From Paenibacillus chondroitinus NBRC 15376 (GTDB lineage: Bacteria > Bacillota > Bacilli > Paenibacillales > NBRC-103111), in assembly GCF_004000765.1 (NCBI RefSeq), contig NZ_BILW01000002.1, forward strand, positions 186,001-250,000: a DNA stretch of 64,000 bases, written 5' to 3'. The position numbers and the translations under genes were made by a program. The notes beneath the pieces are model-generated. The model was not told where the DNA came from, ran no database searches, and saw only the letters and a list, made by a program, of their open reading frames with translations. Shown here in pieces: positions 8,751 through 19,363 of this stretch. Numbering within the stretch: the stretch's first letter is position 1; each line of letters starts with the position of its first letter.

Positions 8751-9524
8751 CTAGTGAGGGGTGCCAGGCAGAATAAGTCCGCCGTCCACACGCAGCGTCG
8801 TGCCTGTCATGTATGATGCTTCCGGAGACACCACCCAAGCGACGGCTCGGCCGATATCTTTGGGTGTTCCGGAGCGATGAAGCGGTACACCCGGATTGGC
8901 GACATGAAGCGGTTCCAAGCTGCCGTCTCTAGTGTCTATCGCTCCCGGCCCGATGCAATTGACGCGGATGCCGTGAGGCGCAAGATCAATAGCAGCAGAT
9001 GCCGTCGCCCTCGCCAACGCAGCTTTCACACCGCCGTAAACAGCATCTTGCGCATAAGCACGTTCTGCACGAGTTGAGGTAATGTTCACGATATTTCCTT
9101 GAATGCCCTGTTTTATCATGTGTTGGCTAATGGCCTGCATAAGAAGAACCGGCGCTCGAAAATTCAGATGAAGAAGCCGGTTCGTGTGCAGAATATCAAT
9201 ATGTTCGATGGATTTAAAAAGCGTGATCCCTGCATTGTTCACCAGAACATCGATGCGACCCAGAACATGAATCGCTTGCTCTGCAAGCTTAATCGGCTCG
9301 TTCTCCTCCTCCAGGTTTCCTTCAAACACCTCACAGGTTCGGCCAAATGTATGCCAGATCAGCTCCGAGGTCTCTTTCGCATTCACTTCGTCCTGCCAAT
9401 GACTGATTACCAGATCGTACCCACGCTCTGCGAGCACGAAAGCAATGCCTCTGCCAATTCCACGGCTGCCGCCTGTGACAAGCGCTGTTTTGCGTATGAT
9501 GTCTGCACCCGATTGCGATATCAT
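8751..9524 (-). CDS. Short-chain dehydrogenase/reductase
   Basis: 257 residues with the classical SDR set: cofactor motif TGGSRGIGRG (about 17-26), NNAG, then Ser, Tyr and Lys of the active site in ITSTRAERAYAQDAVYGGVKAA, and the C-terminal MTGTTLRVDGG. The start ATG at 9524 follows GGAGG. It is the first gene of a two-gene operon with the RspA-type dehydratase, so it may oxidise a sugar or sugar acid feeding the dehydratase. Directly upstream are the remains of an AraC regulator that may once have controlled it. Confidence 0.88.
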   Translation of the reverse strand: MISQSGADIIRKTALVTGGSRGIGRGIAFVLAERGYDLVISHWQDEVNAKETSELIWHTFGRTCEVFEGNLEEENEPIKLAEQAIHVLGRIDVLVNNAGITLFKSIEHIDILHTNRLLHLNFRAPVLLMQAISQHMIKQGIQGNIVNITSTRAERAYAQDAVYGGVKAALARATASAAIDLAPHGIRVNCIGPGAIDTRDGSLEPLHVANPGVPLHRSGTPKDIGRAVAWVVSPEASYMTGTTLRVDGGLILPGTPH

Positions 9525-9531
9525 TCGTCAT

Positions 9532-9713
9532 CGCCTCCATCTTCTTAAACACTTTCCCGAAGTAGCTCGTGCTGTCAAATCCTGTTTATCTTGAAATTTC
9601 AGAAATGAGCCTTTCGCTACCTCCCAGCATTTCAGCAGCTTTCTTTATTTTAACTTCTTTCATATAGTCCGTCACGGGCTTGGAGTTATGTTTTTATTCC
9701 ATCTGCCTATCCA
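9532..9713 (-). pseudogene. Remnant of an AraC-family regulator (C-terminal helix-turn-helix)
   Basis: Read leftward, one frame gives KPVTDYMKEVKIKKAAEML, then SERLISEISR, a stop codon (9586-9588), and TGFDSTSYFGKVFKKMEA. This matches the end of AraC/YesN DNA-binding domains (YLxxxRIxxAxxLL...IxEIAxxxGFxSxSYFxxxFKK) across both sides of the stop. A further in-frame stop precedes the segment. No start codon or upstream domain is present, so it is a decayed fragment. It lies directly upstream of the SDR gene on the same strand. Confidence 0.7.
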
Positions 9714-9729
9714 ATCCTCCGACATAACA

Positions 9730-9770
9730 AAAAGGTGAACTCCCTCATCATCACGATGCAGAGTTCACCT
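9730..9770 (-). terminator. Terminator downstream of the EamA transporter gene
   Basis: AGGTGAACTC and GAGTTCACCT form a 10-bp stem around an 18-base loop, followed leftward by TTTTTGTT. It sits just after the stop codon of the leftward transporter gene. Confidence 0.85.
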
Positions 9771-9774
9771 GATT

Positions 9775-10698
9775 CTAGTTTACACCCATTTGACTCCGCC
9801 GCTTCCACAGCTTCATCAATTCTGGCAAAGCAATACCAACCATTGTAATAATAACACCGATCCATTGTATGCTATGGACGGTTTCATGAAGCACGACAAA
9901 GGACATGATGACGGCGGTCGGCAATTCAGCCGCGCTCATAATGGTGGCGATACCCCCACCGATCCGAGGAACGCCAATCGCGAAAAACAACGGCGGTATG
10001 ACGACGCCGAAGAATGCAAGCAGCAGCGCCCAAGGCAGAAGTTCTTCATGTAAAGAGCCGTTAAACAGAAAATGCGGCGGATACACCAGCATAACCAGGA
10101 TTAACGATCCTGACTGCATGATCGCGCTGCGAGTAATTGGCGCAACCTCGTTGGAAACTTTGCCGCTAAACATAATGAATAAGGCATAAGTTAGCGCAGA
10201 GAGAAGCCCCAGACTGATGCCAATCCATGACGGCGCTTCTTGCCCGCCACCCAAATATCCGCTTGCCATAATAATTCCGACAAACAGGATGATGAGCGCA
10301 AATATTTTATCTTTCCCAGGCCGTTTCCGTTCTGTTATCGCCTCAAGTAAAATACCAATCCAGGTAAATTGAAACAAAAGAATAATGGCAAAGGAAGCCG
10401 AGATATACTGCAAAGCTGCGTAATAAAAAATGCCCGTTAAGCCTGAGGTTGTTCCGACGGCCATGAGCGACAAGGCTTGGCGCGGCGCCACTTTATACTT
10501 CTTGGTCTCAGCGCTGCCGCCTCGATTGGATTTGGCAGTAACAAGAACCAGGGTCCAAATCATCAGCACGCCGAACAAATTTTGGCTGCCAACGACTTCC
10601 CCCACATGGAAGCCCGACTCATACGCTTTTTTGACAAATGTGGATAACAATCCGAAGCTGCACGCGCCAGCCAGCACGAACAAATAATATTTCATCAT
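9775..10698 (-). CDS. EamA-family (drug/metabolite) transporter
   Basis: 307 residues with about ten hydrophobic segments in two repeated halves, as in EamA/DMT exporters (first segment [20 protein letters not shown], second half starting near [20 protein letters not shown]). It should be an inner-membrane secondary transporter for a small metabolite. Its start overlaps the end of the iron alcohol dehydrogenase gene by four bases (ATGA type), so the two are translationally coupled and the enzyme and exporter may share a substrate. The transported compound cannot be told from sequence. Confidence 0.88.
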   Translation of the reverse strand: MMKYYLFVLAGACSFGLLSTFVKKAYESGFHVGEVVGSQNLFGVLMIWTLVLVTAKSNRGGSAETKKYKVAPRQALSLMAVGTTSGLTGIFYYAALQYISASFAIILLFQFTWIGILLEAITERKRPGKDKIFALIILFVGIIMASGYLGGGQEAPSWIGISLGLLSALTYALFIMFSGKVSNEVAPITRSAIMQSGSLILVMLVYPPHFLFNGSLHEELLPWALLLAFFGVVIPPLFFAIGVPRIGGGIATIMSAAELPTAVIMSFVVLHETVHSIQWIGVIITMVGIALPELMKLWKRRSQMGVN

Positions 10699-11861
10699 AG
10701 CGATTTCGTCAGAATATCTCTGACCGTATCACGCGTCATGATTTTGTAACTTCCCACTTGCTCCTTCATGAAGGACTTATGAATTAATTCCTCAAGTCTG
10801 GCATCACTAATGCCGTAGTCCGCTAAACAATTCGGAGCGCCCAGGGAATTCCAGAATTGACGCAGTGCTTCAATGCCTTCATATGCAATTTCGTGATCGG
10901 TTTTGCCTGTAGGATCAACACCGAACACAGCCAGCGCCAGCTTGGTCATCCGTGAAGGATCATCTTCGGCGCAATGTCTCATCCAGTTCGGATAAATGAT
11001 GGCGAGACCTCCGCCGTGCGGAATATCATACACCGCGGACAAGCCGTGCTCGATCTGGTGAGATGCCCAGTCTCCGCCATCGGTCCCGCTTGATAATAAC
11101 CCGTTAAAGGCAGTAGTTCCCGCATACATGATCGTTGCGCGATGCTCATAACTGTGCAGGTTCTCAAGCAATTTAGGCGCAGCTTCGATGATCGTCAAGA
11201 GAACCGATTCCATGAAACGATCCATCATTGGCGTATTTTCGGTAAGATGGAAATATTGTTCAAGCACATGAGACATCATATCCACAATGCCGTATACCGT
11301 TTGGTCCAAAGGCACCGAATACGTAAACTCCGGGTCCAGAATGGAGAAAGCCGGATAAGCCAATGGGCTGCTCCAACCGCGCTTCTCGTTTTTGTCCCAG
11401 TGAGTAATGACTGAAATGTTGTTCATCTCGGAACCCGTAGCCGCCAGCGTTAGCACCGTTCCGAACGGCAGTGCTTTAGCAGGGACAGCCTTGCGTGTAA
11501 TAATATCCCAAACATCTCCCTCATAATAAACGCCGACTGAAATCGCTTTGGCACAGTCAATTACACTACCGCCGCCTACAGCTAGAATCAGCTCAATACC
11601 GTGCTCCCGACACAGCTCGATTCCTTTCTTCACTGTCGTAAGCCGCGGGTTCGGCTCAACGCCTGACATTTCATACACGTCCGCTTGCATATGGTCAAGC
11701 TGCTGTTTAACAGCCTCGTAAACGCCATTTTTCTTAATGCTTCCGCCGCCAAATACAAGCAGCACCTTCTTGCCAGGCGTACCAAGTTCCTGCGCCAGCT
11801 GCTCAATTTGCCCTTTGCCGAACCATAATTTCGTTGGATTGAATTGTAAAAAAGATTGCAT
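10695..11861 (-). CDS. Iron-containing alcohol dehydrogenase, YugJ/BdhA type
   Basis: 388 residues, the family length. The nucleotide-binding part has [11 protein letters not shown] and [14 protein letters not shown] (GGGSxxD motif, about residues 94-99). The iron/zinc site is provided by the Asp and His in [14 protein letters not shown] and the two His in [19 protein letters not shown]. It resembles NAD(P)H-dependent butanol dehydrogenases, which reduce aldehydes to alcohols. It heads a two-gene unit with the EamA transporter. Confidence 0.9.
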   Translation of the reverse strand: MQSFLQFNPTKLWFGKGQIEQLAQELGTPGKKVLLVFGGGSIKKNGVYEAVKQQLDHMQADVYEMSGVEPNPRLTTVKKGIELCREHGIELILAVGGGSVIDCAKAISVGVYYEGDVWDIITRKAVPAKALPFGTVLTLAATGSEMNNISVITHWDKNEKRGWSSPLAYPAFSILDPEFTYSVPLDQTVYGIVDMMSHVLEQYFHLTENTPMMDRFMESVLLTIIEAAPKLLENLHSYEHRATIMYAGTTAFNGLLSSGTDGGDWASHQIEHGLSAVYDIPHGGGLAIIYPNWMRHCAEDDPSRMTKLALAVFGVDPTGKTDHEIAYEGIEALRQFWNSLGAPNCLADYGISDARLEELIHKSFMKEQVGSYKIMTRDTVRDILTKSL

Positions 11862-11999
11862 GATTGTAGCTCCCTTGGATGACTGATATCTGATATCTAA
11901 CTAAAGCAGTATACCACAAGTCCGTTTTAATTTCGAAAAAGGTTTGGCGCCCTGTTCCTTTCTCATGTACCTACATAAGATAAACCGAGGTGAATATCC

Positions 12000-12338
12000 A
12001 TGCCTAATTACCGCATTATTATAGACCTGTCCGATTTCCAATTATATTTGCTTGATGTTAATCGCGTTGTGCGCGGTTTCCCCGTAGGGATTGGCAAAAT
12101 GGTCACCAGAACACCCGTAGGCGAATATACGATTATCAATAAGCAGCCAGATCCCGGCGGTCCCTTTGGCGTTTTCTGGATGGGGCTGAGCAGGCCGCAT
12201 TACGGTATTCATGGCACCAACGACCCCTCCTCCATTGGCAAACGTACCTCTCACGGATGTATCCGTATGTACAACGAAGACGTGCTTGAGCTGGCCGCAC
12301 TCGTGCCCATTCATACCCGTGTAACGATACGACCCTAA
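12000..12338 (+). CDS. Small L,D-transpeptidase (YkuD domain only)
   Basis: 112 residues making up just one YkuD catalytic domain. The active site is [20 protein letters not shown], with the nucleophilic Cys in SHGCIRM near residue 91. L,D-transpeptidases cross-link peptidoglycan through 3-3 bonds or attach proteins to it. There is no signal peptide or LysM module, unlike the longer Bacillus YkuD, so export or a forespore/mother-cell role is an open question. A strong terminator follows immediately. Confidence 0.9.
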   Translation: MPNYRIIIDLSDFQLYLLDVNRVVRGFPVGIGKMVTRTPVGEYTIINKQPDPGGPFGVFWMGLSRPHYGIHGTNDPSSIGKRTSHGCIRMYNEDVLELAALVPIHTRVTIRP

Positions 12339-12386
12339 GAGGCTGTCCCGGCAGTCATCAGAATGACCGAGGGACAGCCTCTTTTT
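12337..12386. terminator. Bidirectional terminator after the L,D-transpeptidase gene
   Basis: AAGAGGCTGTCCC pairs perfectly with GGGACAGCCTCTT, followed by TTT. It lies between two convergent genes and can stop both. Confidence 0.88.
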
Positions 12387-12411
12387 GATTTTTTTCGGGA
12401 CATCAGCCTCA

Positions 12412-15400
12412 TTAAATTCGGTGTACAGGTAAAGAGAACGAGATACTGCAGCCTTTGCCTAGACGGCTCTCCGCCCAGATCTGTCCGCCATGATATTGGA
12501 CAATCTCTTTGGCAATCGCAAGGCCAAGCCCGCTTCCGCCAGATGTGCTGCGTGATTTGGAAACCTTATAGAACCGTTCAAAGATGTGCGGCAGATCCTC
12601 TTCGCTAATCCCCACGCCTGTGTCGGTTACCCGAATCACAAGCTGGCGCGGATCGCCTTTGATGTCCACATGCACATGAATGAAGCCGCCTTTGGCTGAA
12701 AACTTAATGGCATTGTAAATAATATTGGCATACACCTGCTCGATCCGATCCGTATCAACGGTTAAGAGCATCTCTTCATCTTCCGACTTCGCCATATCGA
12801 GCGTGTAGGTGATACCTGCATTGGCACAGTCCAGCTCATATTTGGCAAAAAGCTGGCGCACCATCGTCTGACAGGAAGTAGGCGCGAGCTGGAAATGGAA
12901 CTGCTTGGTTTCCAAGCGGCTCAGCTGGTAAAGATCTGTAATCAATCGTTGGATACCGACAATGCGCATATGAACAACCGAAAGGTACTTTCTTTGTTCT
13001 TCGGGCTCCTGAATCACGCCGTCCAGAATCGCCTCGACGTAGCCCTGAATGGAAGTCAGCGGCGTACCCAAATCGTGAGAAATATTCGAGAGCAAATCGC
13101 GTCGCGAAGTCTCCATCAGGATCAATTCATTCGTACGCTCTTTTACTTTGGACTCCAAATCGTTATACAGTCTGGCATTTTCAATGGAAATCGCCGCCTG
13201 TGCGGACAGCAGCTTGATAATATCGAGGCGATCCGACGTGAACGCGTTGCGAATCAAATTATTTTCCAGATAAAAGACGCCGACGAGATTGCCCTGATGC
13301 AGAATCGGTTCGCAGAAAATCGATTTACCATCAGCGGCGCGAATGTAAGGATCATGCGTGAAGATTCCTTTATTCGCGGCATCATCCAGCACGACGCCTT
13401 CCTTGGTCCGGGCAACGAAATGAATCACAGCGGCCGGAAGATCTTCCCGTGTTTCCAGAGCGACCGAGCTCACCGTGCAGGAATCTTTGCCTTCCGTCGC
13501 AAGCATTTCCGCCTCGACATACAGGCTTTCTTTCTCCTTCAGTACAAGGATGCTTCGCTCTGCGCCTGATGAATAAGTAACGATTTCCATCAACCGTTTA
13601 ATGAGCTGCTCCAGATTGACTTCACTGGATAAGGACCTTGACGTATTCATAATCGTCATAAAATCCAGCGCCTGCAGCGAATAGTCGCTGATATTCGTCG
13701 TACTCCAGTCCTGCTGCTCCTTCAGGGAGGTCAAATAATTCGGATAACGCAGCTTCAATTCATCGGCTTTCGATTTAGCTCCCCAGCTTAAATAGCCATA
13801 ATAAGCATCAATGAAGTAGGTCTTAGCGATCTTCTCGCGGCCGGCATCTTTGTAGAGCCTTCCCGCCAACTCGCAGGCGATCGCTTCATGTTGGATGAAG
13901 CCCTGCTCCCTTGCTTGCCGGATGGACAGCTCATAGTCCTGCTCGGCTTTCTGGAAATTCCCCGTGACACGGCTCCACTCGGCACGCATCAAGGAGCTGA
14001 GATGCAAGAAGTTTTCCGGACAGTGAGCCGCCCACTTGTCCATTTTGCGCAGCATTTTACCTATCTGCTTGGCATAAAGCTTCTGCTCAAAGATGGTTGC
14101 ATCCTTATACACAGCGGCAAGGGATAAAACATAATAGAAATAGTTCTCGGGAATGTGGAACAATCCGAAAGAGACAGACTGCATCGGCTCTGCTTCTTTG
14201 CCGGTCTTTAGAGCAGCGTCGTATTGACCGAACAAAAAATACAGCATCATTTTTTTTACCTTATACTCATGTAAAATGACTTGATTCGGGTGGATAATCA
14301 GCTTTTGGACAAACCGTTCCTCCTCTGCTTCGTCCGTACCGATGATCAAGGGGTTTCCGGCTTTTCCTTCCAGATTCTGAATCACCATGCGCAGCATTTC
14401 TAACATAAGTAAAGTGTCATGATGGTTGGTTTGCTCCAGGATGCGATAGTGCTTATTCAGATCTTCTTGCACTTCCGGAAGCGCCACGCCTTGAAAATCC
14501 TTAACCAACACCTGGTAGGTCAGTGCGTAGCCTGCGAAAACCAGATCTCCGTCTTCGATTCCGCTTTTGAACGACTCATTCAAATGCTCCAAGCTAACTT
14601 GCAGCGGTTTGACCCACGGTGTAACAAACAACCCGAAGGAAAAGTGGCTTTTACTGCGGTATTGATGGGATTGGAAACGGGCATTCAATCTCTCGCCAAG
14701 CTGACCGTACTGGTAGCCTAACTGATAATCACCGAAACCTGAGCCAAGGATTAAGCCATAGGAACCGTATACGTATGCCATAACCGGTGTATTGCCGTAT
14801 TTTAGCGCGTGTTTGGTCATGATGAACATGAAAAGCACGAATAAGTTCGTATTAACAAAATAAGCCGAAACCGCAATACTCATCATCAAACTCATCAATT
14901 TGTAGCGGTATTCATCCTCCATGATGGGCAGATCATACAACTGCAGCGTATTTTTGCGCCCAATCTTTGCTTTGAGGTTAAGATAAGCCAGAAAAATATT
15001 CGCGCTCGTCGGTTCGCTCGGAATCCGAATCCCTTGTTCCGCCAAGGCTTTTAAGCCAACCTCGACACTTTTACGCTGCTTTCCAACGTTGGTGTACAAA
15101 ATAACCTGTAAGTTATACACTTCCAGCTTCAACTCATTCGTTCGGGCATCCAGGAGCAGCTGCTCATAGGAAGTTTCCGCTTCATCCGCTTGTCCGTTCA
15201 AATACAGGACTTCGGACTTTTCCAGCCGAATCGAGAAGCTGAGATCCTCAAGCTCCTTATTTTCTACCAGATTCAATAACGTCAAAGCTTTGTTGTAATA
15301 TTGCAGCGCAGAACGATAGGCATTTGAAGATTTGGCTTTCCTGCCAGCTCGCAAGTTAAACTCAAGCAGATCGACAAGCTCCTGGCGCTCTTTCAACAAC

Positions 15401-17607
15401 TCGGAACCTAAGTTCATATGGTTGATGATATCGAATAAGCGCTGCTCAATTTGTGCTTCTGGCAAAAACTCCAGCAGCTTGCGTGCAATATGCAAATGGG
15501 TCTCAGGCAGATCGGCTTGTTCGATCGAACCGTATACAGCTTCCTGAATGGAATCATGCACGAACATAAAGCGAATGTCTTGAGCGGCGGAATCGCCTTG
15601 TGAATCCGTATAAAATTTATAATCCGTACCTACAGGGATGATCAAACCTGTCTGAATAGAAACTTCCAATTCCTGTAAAACTTCCTCGAATGACGTCATC
15701 GCAATGATGCCAAGCGCCTCCAGATCAAAGGTTGCACCTAAACAGGCTGCCTGACGCAATAAATATTGCGTCCTGGACGGCATGCGCAGCAATTTTTCCG
15801 CCAAAAGGAACATAAGATTGTCTGTAATTCGCAACTTTTGAATTTCATTCATATCCCAAATCCACCGATTGGCTTCGTAACTGTAGGTAAGCAGATTTTG
15901 CTCGTATAAGGCTGTTAGGAATTGTTTGACGAAGAAGGGATTGCCTCCAGTTTTCTGCAGGATCAGCTGAGCCAACTCGGCTACTTGATGGTTTTCCGTC
16001 TTTAATGACTCCGCAACCAGCTGCTTGACATCGCCGATTTCCAGTGCTTTCAGCACAATGCGTTCCGCAACCAGCCGCTCCGGCAGCTTATCGAGCAGTT
16101 GAACATGTGTGGAGGATAACCAATTGGTATCGTGTTCACTTCGGTAGGCCCCTATAAATAGGAAATGCCTCATCTGTGAATCGTTTAAAAGCAGATCGAT
16201 AAACTGCAAGGAGGCTGCATCCGCCCATTGCAAGTCATCAAGGAACAAGACGATAGGCCTGTCTTTCGAGCAAAAGATAAGCAAAAATTGCTGTAATAAG
16301 AAATGCAAGCGGTTTTGCGTTTCTTGCGGCGGGAGCTGCTTCGCGTTAGGCTGTTCACCGATCAGCAGATCCAGCTCTGGAATGAGATCGGTTAATACTT
16401 TACCGCTCGTTCCCAGCACTTTGAGCAGCTGTCCTCGGTACTCTTCGATTTGTTGATCCTTCTCCGTCAGAAGCTGACGAACCAGCTGCCGAAGCGCTCT
16501 CGATAGCGCATGGTAGGAAACATGCTGTTTGCCGGGTTCAAAACGCCCGGCCAAGAACCAGCTATTGTCCTTCATCACCGTCTTCATCGTCTCCGCGATG
16601 AGGAACGATTTGCCGTAACCGGACTCCCCCGTCACCCACACGGCTTCTACAGAACCATGAATAGCGCGCGAATAGACATGCAGCAGCTTTTCAATTTCCT
16701 GGGAACGCCCGTATAACCCTTGCGGGATTTGAAACATATCGGTCATATCGTAGAGACCAATGGTGAAGTCTTGGATTTCGTCCGGCGCATTGACCATCAT
16801 CAGACAATGCTCAAGGTCCTGAATGATCCCGTAAGCACTTTGATAGCGGTCTTCGGCGTTCTTAGCCAAGAGTTTCATGACAATCTCGGCAAGCGGCTTC
16901 GGAATGTCCATCCTAATGTTGTCAGGAGAAATCGGCGTCACGGCAAAATGGCAATGAATCAGCTCCACCGGATCTTCGGTTTGAAAAGGAAGCCGGCCCG
17001 TGAGCATTTCGTAAAAAGTAACCCCTAACGAATAATAGTCCGAGCGATAATCGATAATCCGATTCATGCGGCCTGTTTGTTCCGGGGACATATAACTCAG
17101 TGTTCCTTCAAGCTGATGTGGTTCTAACATTTCCTGACGCTCTCTGGTAAAGGAGGAGATGCTGAAATCTGCCAGTTTCATAATCTTTTTATCAGGATTA
17201 GTAATAATGTTGCTTGGCTTAATATCTTTGTGTATCACATATCGCTGATGAATATTCCCGACGATTTTGACCAACTGAATCGCAGCCGTTAAGAAAGCCT
17301 GAAGCGACTGGCGAAACAAAGGAAAGTAAGCGGATAAGGTGTCGCCGTCAAAGTCCTCCAAAACAAGCGCGATGCTGTTCTGATATTTAGGCAGCCCCAG
17401 CGGTTTCACAATGCCGGTTATGTCGAGCATTTTGCCAATTTCGTATTCTCGCTTCAGTCGTGCTACATCCGCAGAAACCGGAAAATCCGACCGAAGGGTT
17501 TTGATAATGACTTTTTCCATAGTCGGCTTATGGATGGCTCGGAACAGCACGGTCCGGTCGCCCTGATAAATCTGTCTGATCAATTCATATTCCGGCAAAA
17601 TTAACAT
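12412..17607 (-). CDS. Giant Ser/Thr kinase - ATPase - TPR - GAF - sensor histidine kinase hybrid
   Basis: 1731 residues. Domains in order: a Hanks-type protein kinase (about 8-270) with VIHKDIKPSNI as catalytic loop, LADFSIS in the DFG position and GTLSYMSPEQTG; an AAA-type signalling ATPase (about 300-640) with Walker A GESGYGKS and Walker B IVLFLDDLQWAD; a long TPR-like helical region; a GAF domain (about 1340-1490); and a histidine kinase with HDLGTP (H box), ANIIYNAIKFS (N box) and DTGVGISEEDLPHIFERFY plus GLGLAIAKEIV. AGGAGG precedes the ATG. Proteins of this architecture are known in cyanobacteria, myxobacteria and Paenibacillus. No response regulator is adjacent, so its phospho-partner is unknown. 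Confidence 0.92.
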   Translation of the reverse strand: MLILPEYELIRQIYQGDRTVLFRAIHKPTMEKVIIKTLRSDFPVSADVARLKREYEIGKMLDITGIVKPLGLPKYQNSIALVLEDFDGDTLSAYFPLFRQSLQAFLTAAIQLVKIVGNIHQRYVIHKDIKPSNIITNPDKKIMKLADFSISSFTRERQEMLEPHQLEGTLSYMSPEQTGRMNRIIDYRSDYYSLGVTFYEMLTGRLPFQTEDPVELIHCHFAVTPISPDNIRMDIPKPLAEIVMKLLAKNAEDRYQSAYGIIQDLEHCLMMVNAPDEIQDFTIGLYDMTDMFQIPQGLYGRSQEIEKLLHVYSRAIHGSVEAVWVTGESGYGKSFLIAETMKTVMKDNSWFLAGRFEPGKQHVSYHALSRALRQLVRQLLTEKDQQIEEYRGQLLKVLGTSGKVLTDLIPELDLLIGEQPNAKQLPPQETQNRLHFLLQQFLLIFCSKDRPIVLFLDDLQWADAASLQFIDLLLNDSQMRHFLFIGAYRSEHDTNWLSSTHVQLLDKLPERLVAERIVLKALEIGDVKQLVAESLKTENHQVAELAQLILQKTGGNPFFVKQFLTALYEQNLLTYSYEANRWIWDMNEIQKLRITDNLMFLLAEKLLRMPSRTQYLLRQAACLGATFDLEALGIIAMTSFEEVLQELEVSIQTGLIIPVGTDYKFYTDSQGDSAAQDIRFMFVHDSIQEAVYGSIEQADLPETHLHIARKLLEFLPEAQIEQRLFDIINHMNLGSELLKERQELVDLLEFNLRAGRKAKSSNAYRSALQYYNKALTLLNLVENKELEDLSFSIRLEKSEVLYLNGQADEAETSYEQLLLDARTNELKLEVYNLQVILYTNVGKQRKSVEVGLKALAEQGIRIPSEPTSANIFLAYLNLKAKIGRKNTLQLYDLPIMEDEYRYKLMSLMMSIAVSAYFVNTNLFVLFMFIMTKHALKYGNTPVMAYVYGSYGLILGSGFGDYQLGYQYGQLGERLNARFQSHQYRSKSHFSFGLFVTPWVKPLQVSLEHLNESFKSGIEDGDLVFAGYALTYQVLVKDFQGVALPEVQEDLNKHYRILEQTNHHDTLLMLEMLRMVIQNLEGKAGNPLIIGTDEAEEERFVQKLIIHPNQVILHEYKVKKMMLYFLFGQYDAALKTGKEAEPMQSVSFGLFHIPENYFYYVLSLAAVYKDATIFEQKLYAKQIGKMLRKMDKWAAHCPENFLHLSSLMRAEWSRVTGNFQKAEQDYELSIRQAREQGFIQHEAIACELAGRLYKDAGREKIAKTYFIDAYYGYLSWGAKSKADELKLRYPNYLTSLKEQQDWSTTNISDYSLQALDFMTIMNTSRSLSSEVNLEQLIKRLMEIVTYSSGAERSILVLKEKESLYVEAEMLATEGKDSCTVSSVALETREDLPAAVIHFVARTKEGVVLDDAANKGIFTHDPYIRAADGKSIFCEPILHQGNLVGVFYLENNLIRNAFTSDRLDIIKLLSAQAAISIENARLYNDLESKVKERTNELILMETSRRDLLSNISHDLGTPLTSIQGYVEAILDGVIQEPEEQRKYLSVVHMRIVGIQRLITDLYQLSRLETKQFHFQLAPTSCQTMVRQLFAKYELDCANAGITYTLDMAKSEDEEMLLTVDTDRIEQVYANIIYNAIKFSAKGGFIHVHVDIKGDPRQLVIRVTDTGVGISEEDLPHIFERFYKVSKSRSTSGGSGLGLAIAKEIVQYHGGQIWAESRLGKGCSISFSLPVHRI

Positions 17608-17710
17608 AAAATCCTCCTAGTAAAACTTGCTGCCAGGTACTTTCACAGACAAACGCCCCTTAACAATCAAGGAGCGTGTTGGCCTGGAATGATATGTGAT
17701 CTGCTATGTA

Positions 17711-19363
17711 TTACCAACCTAAAATCTTGCCGTCCCAAGGAAGTCCCTTCTCAAAACGGTGCTTATCATGGATATGATACGGCTTCAATATGTCGAGGTG
17801 CCCCAGCTCAAAGGTGTACATTTCCCATATCTTACATGGCTTTTCCTTCGAACCGTCTCGTTCAAGAATTGCATTCACCGCACGGCGCGCCGCTTCATTG
17901 GCGCCTTCCATCGTGGCCAGGTTCGTATTCGTACGAACGTAGTCTGCCGCCAGGAACAAATTCGGAATAGCTGTATAAGCCTCTGGACGGTAATCCCAAG
18001 TTCCTACGCGATTAATCAGCAGCGGCTCCATATTCGTGCAGGCGTGATCAGGATTATCAAATTGGATATCGGTATCCAGGAACCAAGAGTGCAGAACTTC
18101 ATCCGCCAAAATGACGGCGCCGTCCACATTCAAGCTTTTCTTCATCTGTGCCCAGACTTCCTCTTTAATTTCTTCAGCCGTACAATGTGTAGCTGGTTTA
18201 CCATATAGAATCCCTGGCGTATCCCAATCGGAAATATCAACGGACAGTATACCTTTAACCGTACCATCGCCATACTCGCTCAGATGAACATCAGGCCAGA
18301 ATTGTTTCTGCGAAACGGATGTGAGCGACCAAGGTGCATCCAAGTAAATAACATGGCCGTGCGTAATTGTAACATCCTCTTTCAAATAATACTGGATCCC
18401 GTTCATCCACGCCACAGAATCAACCAACTTTTGAACGCCGGCAAGCTTCGGATCTGCTTCTAGCATAGCGCCAGTGATGAATTTCCCCATCACCTCTACC
18501 GGGAATGCAGCGATGTAGTAATCCGCTTCAACGTCAAACGTTTGTCCGTTCTCCGTTACTTTCGCGCTGCGAATGACTCCGTCAACACACTCGATGCTCT
18601 CTACTTTTGCAGCCAAGTGATAGTCAACGCCTTTTTCTGTTAAAAAGGATAACCACGGGTTCACCCATTTGTCATTCGTGGGACCGTTCAGAAGTCGGAC
18701 AAAGCTCGTCCCTGGCGTTGTAATGTCCAGTGTCATCTGAGTAGCTACTGGACCTACGGTTTGCGTGTTGGCAATCTTGGACTGGCAGGCCACAAGGGTT
18801 TTGGTAAAACCTGCAAATATTTTCTGGAAAGCAGGGGATTGCTGCTCGGCCTCGATGAATGTCCACCAATCGATCAGGTTATATTCCTCGCGGATACGCT
18901 CCTCGCAGGAGGTCATAACTTGCCATAACTTACGTCCATACTGCTCCATGTCGTCCATCGTCAAACCCAGATTATTATCGAAAAGATCGCGGATAACAAC
19001 CAGGAAGTTATCAAGGCTGAACTCAATCTTCGCGAGCAATGGGAGCAAAGGTGCCGTGAAAGTCGCAATATCGAGTCTCGTCACTTCCATTAAATTATCA
19101 TACACGGTTCCATTTTCATAGGGAATATGTTGTAAAGTATCAATCACATGTCTGTAAAAACGTGGAAACAATCGGAAGCCATGTTCGCCTGGGAGATCTC
19201 TTCTCCCGTCAGTTCCGCTGCCTACATAAGGCATGCTTCTTGCTTTCCCGCCGGGTATAGTCTTAAATTCATAGACCGATACCTCATAACCTCTTGTGAT
19301 TAATTCATGCGCTGCGCTCATTCCAGCGACGCCGCCACCCAAAATTGCGACTTTTTTCACCAT
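17711..19363 (-). CDS. FAD-dependent desaturase/dehydroxylase-like oxidoreductase
   Basis: 550 residues. The start is placed at 19363 (MVKKVAILGGGVAGMSAAHE) because GAGGGGGA precedes it; 21 further upstream codons are open but have no binding site. The N-terminus is an FAD-binding Rossmann motif, GGGVAGMSAAHELITRGYEV, with an acidic residue ending the second strand. KTIPGGKARS follows, as in phytoene desaturases and hydroxysqualene dehydroxylases. The C-terminus LFLAADYVRTNTNLATMEGA is the matching FAD-contacting signature. No carotenoid or hopanoid gene is nearby, so the substrate is unknown. A terminator-like hairpin lies about 100 bases upstream. Confidence 0.82.
   Translation of the reverse strand: MVKKVAILGGGVAGMSAAHELITRGYEVSVYEFKTIPGGKARSMPYVGSGTDGRRDLPGEHGFRLFPRFYRHVIDTLQHIPYENGTVYDNLMEVTRLDIATFTAPLLPLLAKIEFSLDNFLVVIRDLFDNNLGLTMDDMEQYGRKLWQVMTSCEERIREEYNLIDWWTFIEAEQQSPAFQKIFAGFTKTLVACQSKIANTQTVGPVATQMTLDITTPGTSFVRLLNGPTNDKWVNPWLSFLTEKGVDYHLAAKVESIECVDGVIRSAKVTENGQTFDVEADYYIAAFPVEVMGKFITGAMLEADPKLAGVQKLVDSVAWMNGIQYYLKEDVTITHGHVIYLDAPWSLTSVSQKQFWPDVHLSEYGDGTVKGILSVDISDWDTPGILYGKPATHCTAEEIKEEVWAQMKKSLNVDGAVILADEVLHSWFLDTDIQFDNPDHACTNMEPLLINRVGTWDYRPEAYTAIPNLFLAADYVRTNTNLATMEGANEAARRAVNAILERDGSKEKPCKIWEMYTFELGHLDILKPYHIHDKHRFEKGLPWDGKILGW

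Noticed and set aside
12895..13569. Rightward 224-codon frame opposite the GAF/kinase end of the giant hybrid
   Set aside because: Antisense shadow over clearly conserved kinase motifs.
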